Positions 16,919-26,345 of a stretch of 64,000 nucleotides of DNA are shown in pieces. The translations under genes and the position numbers were made by a program. Below the pieces are notes generated by a model. The model worked only from the letters and a program-made list of their open reading frames with translations, made no database searches and was not told where the DNA came from. The DNA is from Streptomyces griseoloalbus (lineage in GTDB: Bacteria; Actinomycetota; Actinomycetes; Streptomycetales; Streptomycetaceae): positions 186,001 to 250,000 of the forward strand of contig BMUD01000004.1 of NCBI GenBank assembly GCA_014650015.1, read 5' to 3'. How positions within the stretch are numbered: the first letter of the stretch is position 1; each line of letters opens with the position of its first letter.

Positions 16919-18562
16919 TCATGTCACCGGCTCGGTCAGCTCCGCCTGCCGGGCCCCCGGGGTCCCCGTCCCGCTGACGGACAGGGAGCCCGTGGCCGTC
17001 CGGACCGGTTCGGCCGCCCAGCGCTGGTTCACGGTACGGGCGCGCACCGTGACGACGATGCCGGCGTTCGCGTCACGGGTGGCCGGGGTGAGAGCCAGTT
17101 GTTCGTCCCAGCGGGGCAGCAACTCCCCCTGGACGGTCAGGTCGTACCGCACGTCGTCGCCCCGCCGGTCACCGGCGTCGGCGCAGGTGCCGAGGACGAC
17201 GACTCCCGCGTCCTTGTGCGAGTCCAGGCACAGACCGGGGTCGGCCACGCTGCGCAGCAGCCCGTCGTCCTCGTAGGTCCACTGCTGGGTCCACGCCGAG
17301 GAACACTCGGCCAGCCGTGTCCCGGAGCCGTCCTGGGGCTCGCCCCGGGTATCGAGGCAGAGGCCGGAGGCGGCATTGCGCAGCCGCGTCCGCCCCGGTG
17401 CGGAGGGCAGGCCGACGGCCCCGGGCGGGGACGCGGACGGCACCGCGGCGCGACCGCCCGCCGCGCCGGTGGAGCCCGTCGGGTCGGCCGCGCCGCCGTC
17501 CGGGGTGGAGGACCCGGCGATGAGCACGCTCACCAGCACCCCCGCCGATACGGCGCCGATGCCGGTGAGCAGGGTTCTGGTGGAGCGCACCGGGTCCGGG
17601 AGCCCGAGGCCCGCGAGACGGTCGGGAACGGGGATCCGGGACAGCAGGCGGTGCCGGCCGCTGCCGGACTGCCCGTCTCCGCCCCGGCCCCGGCGGCGGG
17701 CGGCGCGGCCCGCGCGCGAACCGGCCGTCGCACGCCCGGGCCGCGAGTCGAGATAGCGTCTGGCTCCCCAACCGAGCACCGCCTCGGCGACCAGCGTGCC
17801 CAGACCGCCCTCGAAGTGGCTCAGTTGTTCCGCCGCGTACCGGCAGTAACGGCACTCCGACAGATGCTGCCGGACGTCCGGCAGCAGGGTCCCGCCCCGG
17901 CGGATGGGGACGTCGAGCAGACGGTTGTAGAAGCGGCAGTCCTTGGTCGGTGCCAGTTCCTGATGCGCGTGGACACAATTCTGACGGAATGTGTCACGTG
18001 CCTGTTCAAGTGCGCCCGACGCGATGTCGGCATCCATGCCGAGCAGACCGGCCGGCACGGAAATGGGCTCGGCCTCGACCTCTACGTGCCAGAGCAAACA
18101 GCGCGCGAGTGCGGGCAGGGACCGGAATGCCCGCTGGGCGAGCGTGCGGTTTTCCGGAGTCATGGTGGTCGCCGTGCGCATGCCGCGTCCGCCGGCGGGT
18201 TTCTGCAACTCCGGCAGAACCCCGGCTATTCGATCGTCGGCGGCCCACTCCCGGACCGTGTCCCGGACGCCCACGAGCAGCACCGGCCGGAGCGCGACGG
18301 CCGATTCGCCGACGGCGACCCGGTCCAGGACCCGGTGCAGGGCGGCCGCGGTCACCATGGCGGCGGCCTGCCCCGACGAGGCGAGGCAGACAGTCGCGTA
18401 GTCGTGCATGGAATGCCAGTGCCGCGCGGTCAGCAGCGCGACGGAATGAGCGGCCTCGCCCTCCGGACGGCCTCGCAACCGGGCGGCGAGGGACTCGTCG
18501 GATTCCCCCGGGTCCCCGCCGGGCGGGGGATACGGAGGTCGAGAGGGGTGGGGGGTGTGCAC
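16919..18562 (-). CDS. membrane protein with sigma-factor-like N-terminus, zf-HC2-like motif and extracellular ricin-type lectin domain
   Basis: This 547-residue protein starts at GTG 18562 behind AAGGA; longer frames lack a ribosome site. Residues about 20-90 and 150-220 resemble sigma-70 regions 2 and 4 (MHDYATVCLASSGQAAAMV, then LPALARCLLWHVEVEAEPI). Next comes VRQHLSECRYCRYAAEQL, an H-x3-C-x2-C zinc-finger motif as in anti-sigma factors. One membrane segment (TLLTGIGAVSAGVLVSVLIAG region) leads to a Ser/Pro/Gly linker. The C-terminal part (RLRNAASGLCLDTRG, and QQWTY) is a ricin B-type beta-trefoil. It would sense a carbohydrate outside and act inside. The sigma-like parts may be degenerate. 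Confidence 0.75.
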   Translation of the reverse strand: MHTPHPSRPPYPPPGGDPGESDESLAARLRGRPEGEAAHSVALLTARHWHSMHDYATVCLASSGQAAAMVTAAALHRVLDRVAVGESAVALRPVLLVGVRDTVREWAADDRIAGVLPELQKPAGGRGMRTATTMTPENRTLAQRAFRSLPALARCLLWHVEVEAEPISVPAGLLGMDADIASGALEQARDTFRQNCVHAHQELAPTKDCRFYNRLLDVPIRRGGTLLPDVRQHLSECRYCRYAAEQLSHFEGGLGTLVAEAVLGWGARRYLDSRPGRATAGSRAGRAARRRGRGGDGQSGSGRHRLLSRIPVPDRLAGLGLPDPVRSTRTLLTGIGAVSAGVLVSVLIAGSSTPDGGAADPTGSTGAAGGRAAVPSASPPGAVGLPSAPGRTRLRNAASGLCLDTRGEPQDGSGTRLAECSSAWTQQWTYEDDGLLRSVADPGLCLDSHKDAGVVVLGTCADAGDRRGDDVRYDLTVQGELLPRWDEQLALTPATRDANAGIVVTVRARTVNQRWAAEPVRTATGSLSVSGTGTPGARQAELTEPVT

Positions 18563-19175
18563 TGAGATGGTTCCTTCCCACAGCGCATGTGCCATTCGAG
18601 CGTTTCCGACGCCGAAAAAGGAGCCCCGTTGGCGCATACCTCTTTGGCGTGGCGCGGGGGGCGTGAATGTACCGTCGGCGAAAACCGACCCGGTTCCTCG
18701 ACTCGCGTGCGATCCCGGCCCTTACCCCCCGCACGGGTGGCTCACTCTCGCACAACCGGCACAGGGCCAACAAGGCGCTCGGGCTGGATCCGGGCGTTGA
18801 CAGAAAGTCAGAACGGGAAACCGGCCACGGCCCTCGTTCCGGCTTTCGATCAGCGTTTTCCCGTGGTTCACATCCAGGGCGGCAGAAGGGATGTCCGGCG
18901 CCCGCCGCCGCCTCCTCGGCGCCTCCTCACCCGCCCGACGCGTCCCCGGCGCTTCCTCCTGCCCCACCCGACGCCTCGGCACCCCGTGTGAACTGCGCGC
19001 TCACGCCTGGACCCGCGCACGCTCCCTGCGCACGCCGCAACGCGGTCAACCGGTCACGGCCCTTCGCGGTGGCGCGGAGACGGCGGCTCTCCCGCGCGGC
19101 GGCCGCCGGCCCCGAAGGGCCGGGGTGGCCCGGGTCCCCCGTCCGGTGCCGTCTCGTACCCCGCCGGGCGCGGTC
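18563..19175. other. intergenic region, no gene seen
   Basis: These 613 bases lie upstream of the ricin-domain gene and downstream of the toxin gene. They should carry the promoter of the former. A GC-rich imperfect hairpin around 19104-19130 (GGCCCC...GGGCC) could end the toxin transcript. Short open frames have no ribosome sites or family features. Confidence 0.45.
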
Positions 19176-19553
19176 TCAGATCTGCCAGGAGCGCAGCCGG
19201 TCGGCCGCGCCGTAGACGTCGGTCTCGCCGGCGATCAGGTCACGCGCGAGATCGACCAGGGCACCGTAGGGCGGGTCGATGCCGGCCCCGCTGACGAACA
19301 TGTAGGCCACCGCCGTGGCACAGGCGAACCGGGCGTTGGCCGAGGGCAGCGGCCGGAGCACGGCCAGGGTGTGCAGCAGCGCGGCCGCCCGCCAGGCCGG
19401 ATCGGAGTCGACGCCCAGCCGGGGCGGGTCGACGCGATGGCGGGCCACGGCCGCGACCAGGGCGGAGAAGTCATTGACGGTGGGCTGGTCCGGAAGGACC
19501 TCCTCGTGCCGCTGGAGCAGCCAGGGCACGTCGATGTGCAGCACGGGTGCCAT
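19176..19553 (-). CDS. Doc/Fic-family-like toxin component, Fic motif degenerate
   Basis: This 125-residue all-helical protein starts 3 bases after the antitoxin stop. The general Doc layout is visible, with the active-site helix region at ALLHTLAVLRPLPSANARFACATAVAYMF. Where Doc has H-P-F-x-D/E-G-N-K-R, this reads R-P-L-P-S-A-N-A-R: the catalytic His and the acidic and Gly residues are gone. It should therefore not act by the usual AMP-transfer or kinase chemistry of Fic/Doc, or is a decayed toxin. Its pairing with a small RHH-type antitoxin argues that it was, or is, a toxin-antitoxin module. Confidence 0.72.
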   Translation of the reverse strand: MAPVLHIDVPWLLQRHEEVLPDQPTVNDFSALVAAVARHRVDPPRLGVDSDPAWRAAALLHTLAVLRPLPSANARFACATAVAYMFVSGAGIDPPYGALVDLARDLIAGETDVYGAADRLRSWQI

Positions 19554-19556
19554 CGG

Positions 19557-19802
19557 TCAGGCGGCCCGCCCCGCGCGCTTGGCGGACGGTTCGTCGTCCG
19601 GGAAGGCGGCGGCGAACTCGTCGGCGTGGGCGGCGAAGAACCGGCGGAAGGCCTCCGCGCCCTCCTGCAGGGCGCGGTGGCGGGCGATGTCCGCCGCGGC
19701 CGCCTCCCGCACGAGCGCCTTCATGGACGTACCCCGCTCCTTGGCGATCTGCCGCAGGTCCTCGAGCTCGCGGTCGCTGAACTCCACGTTGAGAGCTGGC
19801 AT
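19557..19802 (-). CDS. ribbon-helix-helix antitoxin
   Basis: This 81-residue protein starts at ATG 19802. MPALNVEFSDRELEDLRQIA and ERGTSMKALVREAA form the strand-helix-helix of the MetJ/Arc fold. The rest is an acidic helical tail (EEFAAAFPDDEP-like) ending in a basic AKRAGRAA, suited to wrap the toxin. The antitoxin-first order and three-base gap to the toxin are typical of type II modules. An inverted repeat just upstream is a likely self-operator. Confidence 0.82.
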   Translation of the reverse strand: MPALNVEFSDRELEDLRQIAKERGTSMKALVREAAAADIARHRALQEGAEAFRRFFAAHADEFAAAFPDDEPSAKRAGRAA

Positions 19803-19811
19803 GACCTCACG

Positions 19812-19826
19812 GTACCGTTCGGGTAC
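19812..19826. promoter_or_regulatory. inverted repeat upstream of antitoxin, likely autoregulatory operator
   Basis: GTACC-GTTCG-GGTAC is a perfect 5-bp-arm palindrome 10 bases before the antitoxin start. RHH antitoxins usually repress their own operon from such sites. Confidence 0.5.
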
Positions 19827-19921
19827 TGAATCGTAAATATCACCAGGTCAAGGGACACCTCAAGGGGTACCGGCAGGCCGCGGGACACGGCAGCTCACTG
19901 AGACGCGGGTCACCTTCGCAC

Positions 19922-20472
19922 GCGGCGATCACGCTGTGGTGGCACACCCTGGTGCCGGGTGTGCGACACCGATCGTGGTGTTCCCGCTGCCGCTGGTGTA
20001 CATCGGCGCGTATCCGTTCCTGAAGGCCCGGTTCACCGGTGACCGCGGCGAGCACCACCTGCTGGACCGGCCGCGCGACCGTCCGGTGCGCACGGCGATC
20101 GGGGCGTCCTGGATCAGCCTCCATCTGGTGCTGCTGCCGGGCGGCGGCAACGACATCGTGGCGACCCGGTTCCATCTGTCGGTCAACACGGTGACCTGGG
20201 CGGTGCGGATCGCGGTGTTCGTGGTCCCGGCGGTGGTCCTCGTCGTCACCCGGCGCGTCCGCCTGGGCCTGAGGCTGCGCGACCGGCAACTGGTGGCGCA
20301 CGGCAGGGCGACCGGCGTGATCAAACGGCTGCCGCACGGTGAGTACGTCGAGGTCCACGAGCCGCTCGACCGGGCCCGGCTGCACATCCTGACCGCTCAC
20401 GACCGGCCCGCGGAACTCGTGGCGCACGGGCCGGCGGCCGAACGGCCGCCGGCCCGGCGGGAAGGTGACTAG
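19922..20472 (+). pseudogene. qcrB: 3' fragment of cytochrome bc1 cytochrome b subunit (qcrB), frameshifted
   Basis: The frame from about 19969 to 20472 encodes the C-terminal part of actinobacterial QcrB: GAYPFLKARFTGD, then REHHLLDRPRDRP-like residues, two membrane segments (ISLHLVLLPGG; WAVRIAVFVVPAVVLVV), FHLSVNTVTW, and the tail KRLPHGEYVEVHEPL. Upstream residues WWHTLVPGV belong to the preceding membrane segment but lie in another frame, so one base is missing near 19961-19968. Haem ligands and the Qo site (first two thirds of the protein) are absent. It cannot work as cytochrome b. It is probably the remnant of a second qcrB copy. Confidence 0.78.
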
Positions 20473-20653
20473 GGGGTGTCATTCGGATCCTGCCGGGGTC
20501 GCGGGGCCCGGCACGCGCATCCGCCGCGTTCTCGTCGGTTGCCAGGGCTCCGCCCCGGCGCCCTCCTGCGCCTCGCGGCCGCACGCACCGGACCCCGCTC
20601 GGCTCGGCCGCAAGGCGCCGTTTCCCGAAAGTCGGCCTGATCCAAACGCCCCC

Positions 20654-22897
20654 CTAGCCCTGGTCGGCCACGAAGGAGGCCATACGGGTCAGGGCGGCGT
20701 TCCAGTTGATGGTGTGCTCGTTGGTGGACCAGGACTGGATGTCGTCGATGAAGCAGAACTGGCCCACGCAGCCCTGGAGTTTCGACTGGGCGAAGGGGTC
20801 CTGGATGCTGGAGTTGGGTCCGCCGGAGAGCGTGCCGGCGGGCGGCTTCGGAAGGTTCGGGTCGAGCTGGCGGGCGTACCAGCGGCTGTGCTGGTTGTGC
20901 GCGTTGGCCTCGCCGTAGCCGGTGACGTACGACATGTTCAGGGCGTTGCGGCCCAGGATGTAGTCCATGCTCTGCAGCGCGCCGTCACGGTACTTGGCGG
21001 CGCCGGTGAGGTCGTAGGCGGTGGCGAGGACGACCGCGTTGTTGAGGACCTGGTGGCTGGAGCCCCAGTCGTAGACGTTGCCGGCCGGTGCGTAAGGCAT
21101 GCCGTACGGGTGTGCCTTGAGGGTGGCCAGGTAGCCGTCGGCGCCCTTGACGACGGAGGCGCGCACCGTGTCCCGGCCGGGCAGCCGGTTCGGCACGGTC
21201 GCGAGGTCGAGCCGGCCGGCCGCGGCGGTGCGCGACCAGTCGAAGCCGAGCGGACCGAAGATGTCGGCGGTGTGCACCGGGGAGTTCAGGATGTGGTCCT
21301 TGAACTGCCGCTCCCCCGTGGTGAGGTACAGCTCGGCGGCCGCCCAGTAGAACTCGTCGGCCACGGTGTCGTCGGGGTAGGCGCCGCCGCCGATGCCGTC
21401 GTCGGGGTCGGCGAGCAGGTCCGGGTGGGCGAGTGCCGCCGTCCAGGCCTTGCGTGCCGCCGCCAGGGTCGTGGCCGCGAACTCCTTGTCGTAGGAGCGG
21501 TACAGCCGTGCCGCCTGGGCGGCGGTGGCCGCGAGGTTCAGGGTGGCGGCGGTGGTCGGCGGGTGCAGCTCCCGCTTCTGCGGGTCGTCACTGGGCAGCA
21601 GCGGCAGCCCGGTCCACTGCTCGTCGTGGATCTTGTGGTGGGCCATGCCGGCCAGCGGCTCGCCCTCGGGTACCTGCATCTTCAGCAGGAACTCCAGCTC
21701 CCAGCGGGCCTCGTCCAGGATGTCCGGGACCTTGTTGCCGCTCTCCGGGATGTTCAGCGTGCCGTCGCCGAGCCTGTCCGCCCGACCGGTGCGGGCGTGC
21801 CGGGCGCGTTCGTAGGTGCTGAGCACCTCCCAGGTGCTGATGCCGCCGTTGACGACGTACTTGCCGTGGTCGCCGGCGTCGTACCAGCCGCCGGTGACGT
21901 CGAGGGTGTAGTCGCACACCCCGGGCTGACAGGGCACCTCGCCGTCGCCCTGGTTGGGCGTCACGCCCACGTGTCCGGCCGGACGGCCGTACCCCGGGCG
22001 CAGGTCGTCGCGGATCTCGGTGCCGCTGCGCTGGGTGTAGTAGTACTTCGCCGCATCCAGCCGCAGCCGCTCGTAGGCGCTCGCGTCGATGTCGAAGGGC
22101 CGGCTGGTCTCGCCGTCCACGACCAGGGTGTAGCCCGTCCCGCGCTCGCGGTGGGCGCCGAAGTCGACGGAGTGGACGTTCTCCCCGGAGGAGCCGTCGA
22201 CGCCGCGCGGCACGGTCCAGCCCTGCCGGACCACCTGGCCGCCGGCGTTCTTCAGCTGCCAGGGCAGCCGCTCGGTGGCGTCGGTGACCAGGGTCGCGTT
22301 CTTCGGGCCCGCGGGCAGATAGCCGACCTGGTTGACGCGGACCCGGGGCCCGGTGTCGGGCTCGTACGGCTCGGGGGCGACCCCGCCCAGCAGGGACACG
22401 TCGTCCATGCAGAACCGCCAGGGGTCCGCGCTGCCGCCGAGCTGGAAGCCGACCTGCGCCCGGGCGGTGTCCACGGGTGAGGTGAAGGTGTACGAGTAGG
22501 TGTCACCGGAGACGCTGAGCTGCGGGGACACCTCGTAATAGGTGTCGTACGGCTCCACCGACAGGCCGACGATCGCCCGCACGACATGACCCGCGGGCGA
22601 GCCGGTGGCGCTGAAGGAGAAGCGGTACGACTCCCCCTTCACCAGGGTGATGTCGTTCTGGCCGACTGCCGCGTCCCAGCGGTTGGTGGTGCCGCCGGGG
22701 ACGTCGGCGCACAGGCGGCCGTCGGACGGGCCCGCGGTGACGTCGGGGGAGGCCCACCAGGGGTCGGTGCCGGTGTCGAAGGTTCCGTTGCGGACCTGCT
22801 CGACCTCGTCCGCCCCGGCCGGCGCGGCGGGCAGCGCGGTGAGAGCGGTCGCCAGGAGGCCGGTCAGGGACAGCAGAGCGGTTCTGCGTCTGTTCAC
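20654..22897 (-). CDS. secreted GH9 endoglucanase with CBM4/9-type binding module
   Basis: This 747-residue precursor starts at GTG 22897 behind AGGAG. The order is a Sec signal peptide ([20 protein letters not shown], cleavage near APAGADE), a CBM4/9-like carbohydrate module (about residues 33-165), an immunoglobulin-like CelD_N domain ([11 protein letters not shown], about 180-260), and the GH9 (alpha/alpha)6 catalytic domain. The catalytic aspartates are in [17 protein letters not shown] and the acid glutamate in [15 protein letters not shown] near the end. It hydrolyses cellulose chains outside the cell, acting by inversion as GH9 enzymes do. A perfect CebR-type box sits 34 bases upstream of the start, so cellobiose-type induction is expected. 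Confidence 0.94.
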   Translation of the reverse strand: MNRRRTALLSLTGLLATALTALPAAPAGADEVEQVRNGTFDTGTDPWWASPDVTAGPSDGRLCADVPGGTTNRWDAAVGQNDITLVKGESYRFSFSATGSPAGHVVRAIVGLSVEPYDTYYEVSPQLSVSGDTYSYTFTSPVDTARAQVGFQLGGSADPWRFCMDDVSLLGGVAPEPYEPDTGPRVRVNQVGYLPAGPKNATLVTDATERLPWQLKNAGGQVVRQGWTVPRGVDGSSGENVHSVDFGAHRERGTGYTLVVDGETSRPFDIDASAYERLRLDAAKYYYTQRSGTEIRDDLRPGYGRPAGHVGVTPNQGDGEVPCQPGVCDYTLDVTGGWYDAGDHGKYVVNGGISTWEVLSTYERARHARTGRADRLGDGTLNIPESGNKVPDILDEARWELEFLLKMQVPEGEPLAGMAHHKIHDEQWTGLPLLPSDDPQKRELHPPTTAATLNLAATAAQAARLYRSYDKEFAATTLAAARKAWTAALAHPDLLADPDDGIGGGAYPDDTVADEFYWAAAELYLTTGERQFKDHILNSPVHTADIFGPLGFDWSRTAAAGRLDLATVPNRLPGRDTVRASVVKGADGYLATLKAHPYGMPYAPAGNVYDWGSSHQVLNNAVVLATAYDLTGAAKYRDGALQSMDYILGRNALNMSYVTGYGEANAHNQHSRWYARQLDPNLPKPPAGTLSGGPNSSIQDPFAQSKLQGCVGQFCFIDDIQSWSTNEHTINWNAALTRMASFVADQG

Positions 22898-23256
22898 GTC
22901 TGGGCTCCTCTTGGGGAGGTGCGGGAGCATATGGGAGCGCTCCCATCTCCGTAACGCAGAACATGGTTGTGGCAGGTGTGACGGTCCGTCAACGGTTGGG
23001 ACAGGACTGATAAAGGTCGCCTCCCCGGTCACTCTCCCCGGCCGCCCTCCCCCGCTCGCCGCCCCGGCCGCCGCCTCGCGCCGCAGGGGGAACGTCAAGA
23101 CCACGTGTCCGCACTGGCGTCCCACGTGCCCCTGCGGGCACTCGTGCGAAGCGCGGGCGGGAGCGTGGTTCCCGGTCACGCCGGGCCCCCAGCCACTAGG
23201 CTGGAACACAGGCGATACAGCGGTTCACGGTGAGTGTGCGCGATGGAGTGGCGACG
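22898..23256. other. divergent promoter region, cellulase and signalling gene
   Basis: This region contains the CebR-type palindrome (listed separately) near the cellulase. The rest to 23256 is GC-rich without visible family-like ORFs. It must also carry the promoter of the PAS-GAF-phosphatase gene. I see no other motif. Confidence 0.45.
22931..22946. promoter_or_regulatory. CebR-type operator
   Basis: ATGGGAGCGCTCCCAT is a perfect palindrome containing TGGGAGCGCTCCCA, the known binding site of the LacI-family cellobiose/cello-oligosaccharide repressor CebR in Streptomyces. It lies just upstream of the GH9 cellulase, consistent with control of cellulolysis. Confidence 0.92.
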
Positions 23257-25635
23257 ATGAGGCCGGACGACCCGTTCGACGATGCCGTGACGGCCCGGGC
23301 CGTCATCGCCCCCGACGGCACGCTCGCGCGGTGGAGCGAGGGTGCGCGCCTGCTGCTGGGACACCGGGCCGAGGAGGTCGTCGGCCGCCCCGCCGCCGGC
23401 CTGCTGGCCGACGGTGCGGGCCCGCCCCGGCTCCCTGCCGCCCGCTGGAGCGGCACGCTCGCGCTGCGGCACCGTGACGGCACCACCGTCACCGTGTGGG
23501 TGCTCGCCCACCGCAAACAGCCGTCCGACGACGGCCCCGGTGAGTGGCTCGCCGTCACCCCGCTGGAGGCCACGAATCACGAACTGCCCGACGACCCACT
23601 GGTCCGGACGGCCGTGTTCCAGTCACCGTGCGCCGCGATGATCTTCGACGAGGGGCTGCGGCTGCGCGGGGTCAACGACGCCATGGCCCACCTCCTCGGT
23701 CTGCCGGCCAACCACCTGCGGGGGCTCAGGCCCACCGACATCGGTGGCCGGCCGCAGCACACGGAATTCGAGCGGCAGCTGCGCCAGGTGCTGCGCACCG
23801 GCCGGCCGACCGAGATGCAGACCTACATGAAGGCCACCGGCGAGAGCCGCGCGCACGCCTGGCTGGCCCGGCTCGCCCCGCTCACCGACCAGGCCGGTCG
23901 GGTGCGGGGCGTGTGCGCGACGGCCCACGACCTCACCGAGCAGTACCGGGCGCGCGAGCGCCTGCAACTGGTCAACGAGGCCAGCATCCACATCGGCACC
24001 ACCCTGGACGTGACCCGTACGGCGCAGGAGCTGGTCGAGGTGTGCGTGCCCGCGCTCGCCGACTTCGTCAGCGTGGACCTGCTGGAGCCCGAGGAGCCCG
24101 GAGGTGAGCCCGCCGGCCCGATGACCACGCCGGTGGCCCTGCGCCGGGTCGCCCATCAGTCGCTCATGCCGGGCAGCCCCGAGTCGGTCGCCGAGGTGGG
24201 CGAGGTGGTCGTGTACCCGGCGGCCTCGCCCCAGGCCGACTCGCTGATGGCGGGCCACAGCGTCGTCGCCTCGGTGCACTCGGGCGATCTCGACCCGTGG
24301 CTCGCCGTGGACGAGGCACGCGCCCGGCAGGTCCGCGAGTACGGCGTCCACTCCATGCTGTCCGTCCCGCTCCAGGCGCGCGGCATCACCCTCGGCGTCG
24401 CCGCCTTCACCCGCTTCAGCCGCCCCGAGGCGTTCACCCACGACGACGTGCTGCTGGCCGAGGACGTCACCGCGCGCGCCGCCGTCTGCATCGACAACGC
24501 CCGCCGCTACTCCCGCGAACGCGAGACCACCCTCACGCTCCAGCGCAGCCTGCTCCCCCGCGCGCTGCCACGCACGGCAGCCGTGGAGGCGGCCACCCGG
24601 TATCTGCCGGCCGCGCGCTCCGGAGTGGGCGGCGACTGGTTCGACGTGATCCCGCTGTCCGGGATGCGGGTGGCCATGGTGGTCGGGGAAGTCGTCGGCC
24701 ACGGCATCCAGGCCTCGGCGACCATGGGCCGGCTGCGCACCGCGGTGCGCACCCTCGCCGACATCGACCTGGCCCCCGACGAACTGCTGACCCACCTCGA
24801 CGACCTGGTCCTGCACCTGTCGCAGGAGTCGGTCGGCGACAACGGCACCGGCGAGGTCGGCGCGACCTGTCTGTACGCGGTGTACGACCCGGTGTCACGG
24901 CGCTGCACCCTGTCCCGGGCGGGACATCCGCCGCCGGTGCTGATCCCGCCGGGCGGCCCGGCCCGGCATCTGGATCTGCCCTCCGGGCCGGCGCTGGGCC
25001 TGGGCGGACTGCCCTTCGAGTCGGCCGAGCTGGAGCTGCCCGACGAGGCGGTACTGGCGTTCTACACCGACGGACTGGTCGAGTCCCGTGGGCGGGACAC
25101 CGAGGCCGGTCACGCCCTGCTCCGGGAGGCGCTGTCCCCCGCCGGCGGTCCGCTCGACGAGATCTGCGACCGCGTGCTGCACACCGTGCTCACACCGGGC
25201 GGCGCGACGGACGACGTGGCCCTGCTGCTGGCCCGTGCCCACGGGCTGCCGTCCGGGCAGGTCGCCACCTGGGACATCCCCGCCGACCCGGCACTGGTCG
25301 CGCCCATCCGCAAGCAGGTCGTCGATCAGCTGGCCACGTGGGCGCTGACCGAGGCGTCGTTCACCGCGGAGCTGGTGGTGAGCGAACTGGTCACCAACGC
25401 CATACGGTACGGGGCTCCGCCCATCCGGTTGCGGCTGATCCATGACGCCTCGACGCTGATCTGCGAGGTGTCCGACACCAGCCACACGGCCCCGCACCTG
25501 CGGCGGGCCAAGACCTGGGACGAGGGCGGCCGGGGCCTGCTGCTGGTCGCCCAGCTCACCCAGCGCTGGGGCAGCAGACACACGGCCGACGGCAAGACCA
25601 TCTGGTCGGAGCTGGCGCTGGGGGAGGAGATGTGA
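23257..25635 (+). CDS. PAS-GAF-SpoIIE/PP2C phosphatase with C-terminal anti-sigma-type HATPase
   Basis: This is a cytoplasmic multidomain protein of 792 residues. The order is a PAS-like region (about 1-95), a second PAS (about 110-225; LRLRGVNDAMAHLLGLPA, ending in TAHDLTEQYRARERLQ), a GAF domain (about 235-410), a SpoIIE-type PP2C domain (about 425-645; LQRSLLPRALP, GVGGDWFDVIPL, YTDGLVESRG) and an HATPase_c2 domain (about 660-790; ELVVSELVTNAIRYG with the N-box Asn). It combines the phosphatase that reactivates anti-anti-sigma factors with an RsbW-like kinase module. ATG 23257 has GGAG 8 bases before it; GTG 23230 is an alternative. The STAS protein at 36798 is a possible partner. Confidence 0.92.
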   Translation: MRPDDPFDDAVTARAVIAPDGTLARWSEGARLLLGHRAEEVVGRPAAGLLADGAGPPRLPAARWSGTLALRHRDGTTVTVWVLAHRKQPSDDGPGEWLAVTPLEATNHELPDDPLVRTAVFQSPCAAMIFDEGLRLRGVNDAMAHLLGLPANHLRGLRPTDIGGRPQHTEFERQLRQVLRTGRPTEMQTYMKATGESRAHAWLARLAPLTDQAGRVRGVCATAHDLTEQYRARERLQLVNEASIHIGTTLDVTRTAQELVEVCVPALADFVSVDLLEPEEPGGEPAGPMTTPVALRRVAHQSLMPGSPESVAEVGEVVVYPAASPQADSLMAGHSVVASVHSGDLDPWLAVDEARARQVREYGVHSMLSVPLQARGITLGVAAFTRFSRPEAFTHDDVLLAEDVTARAAVCIDNARRYSRERETTLTLQRSLLPRALPRTAAVEAATRYLPAARSGVGGDWFDVIPLSGMRVAMVVGEVVGHGIQASATMGRLRTAVRTLADIDLAPDELLTHLDDLVLHLSQESVGDNGTGEVGATCLYAVYDPVSRRCTLSRAGHPPPVLIPPGGPARHLDLPSGPALGLGGLPFESAELELPDEAVLAFYTDGLVESRGRDTEAGHALLREALSPAGGPLDEICDRVLHTVLTPGGATDDVALLLARAHGLPSGQVATWDIPADPALVAPIRKQVVDQLATWALTEASFTAELVVSELVTNAIRYGAPPIRLRLIHDASTLICEVSDTSHTAPHLRRAKTWDEGGRGLLLVAQLTQRWGSRHTADGKTIWSELALGEEM

Positions 25636-25636
25636 A

Positions 25637-26290
25637 ATGGGGTGCACCATGATGAGCAGATCACGGCTCGCGTCGGTGGCGGGTGCGCTCGTCGTGCTCG
25701 GCGCGCTGGCCTCCTGCGGCACCGAGAGCGGCACCGCCGACGCTCCCCTGCGGCCCTCGGCGTCCGTCGGCCGGACGGCCGGTGAGTCACCGCGCGGCGC
25801 CGTCCCGAGCGAGGACGCCGCGTCCCCGAGCGACCGGGCCCCGACGGTGACCGGGCGGACGAACTCCTCGGCTACCCGGTGTCACACCGCCGAACTGAGC
25901 GCGGCCGTCGGCCGTATGGACCCGGGGGCGGGGCAGCGCAACTTCCCCGTCGTGCTGACGAACGTCTCCTCCCGCACCTGCACCCTGCACGGCTATCCGG
26001 GCGCCGCCTTCGTGGACGCGGCCGGCGAGCAGCTGGGCCGGGACCCGGAGCGCACCCCCGGCGGCGCGGCCACCGTCACCCTGGCGCCCGGCGACAGTGC
26101 CTGGGCGGGGCTGCGGTTCTCGAGCCCCGGCGTCAGCGGCGCCCGTACGGCCACCCCGGCGACCCTCCTCGTCACCCCACCGGACGAGCGGAACCCCTTG
26201 GAGGTGCCGTGGCGGGCCGGGGCCGTCCCGGTGTCCGGCGACTCGTCCTCGGTGTTCCTCACGGTGCTCCAGCCGGGCAGCGGTCCCTGA
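25637..26290 (+). CDS. DUF4232 lipoprotein
   Basis: This 217-residue protein begins right after the phosphatase stop, behind GGAGGAG. The lipoprotein signal (RSRLASVAGALVVLGALASC) has lipobox L-A-S-C. A Ser/Pro/Thr-rich linker leads to the DUF4232 domain, with RCHTAELSAAVG, FPVVLTNVSSRTCTLHGYPG and VTLAPGDSAWAGL; its two cysteines probably pair. It is anchored on the outer face of the membrane. Function is unknown for the family. The tight spacing suggests co-transcription with the signalling gene. Confidence 0.87.
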   Translation: MGCTMMSRSRLASVAGALVVLGALASCGTESGTADAPLRPSASVGRTAGESPRGAVPSEDAASPSDRAPTVTGRTNSSATRCHTAELSAAVGRMDPGAGQRNFPVVLTNVSSRTCTLHGYPGAAFVDAAGEQLGRDPERTPGGAATVTLAPGDSAWAGLRFSSPGVSGARTATPATLLVTPPDERNPLEVPWRAGAVPVSGDSSSVFLTVLQPGSGP

Positions 26291-26345
26291 CCGGTCGCAC
26301 CAGGCCTTCGCCCGGCCCAGCGTGACGGAACCAGGGATGCCGCGG

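Noticed and set aside
20654-23209. Long N-terminal extension of the GH9 cellulase to 23209
   Set aside because: It would run through the CebR operator. GTG 22897 has AGGAG and is followed by a proper signal peptide.
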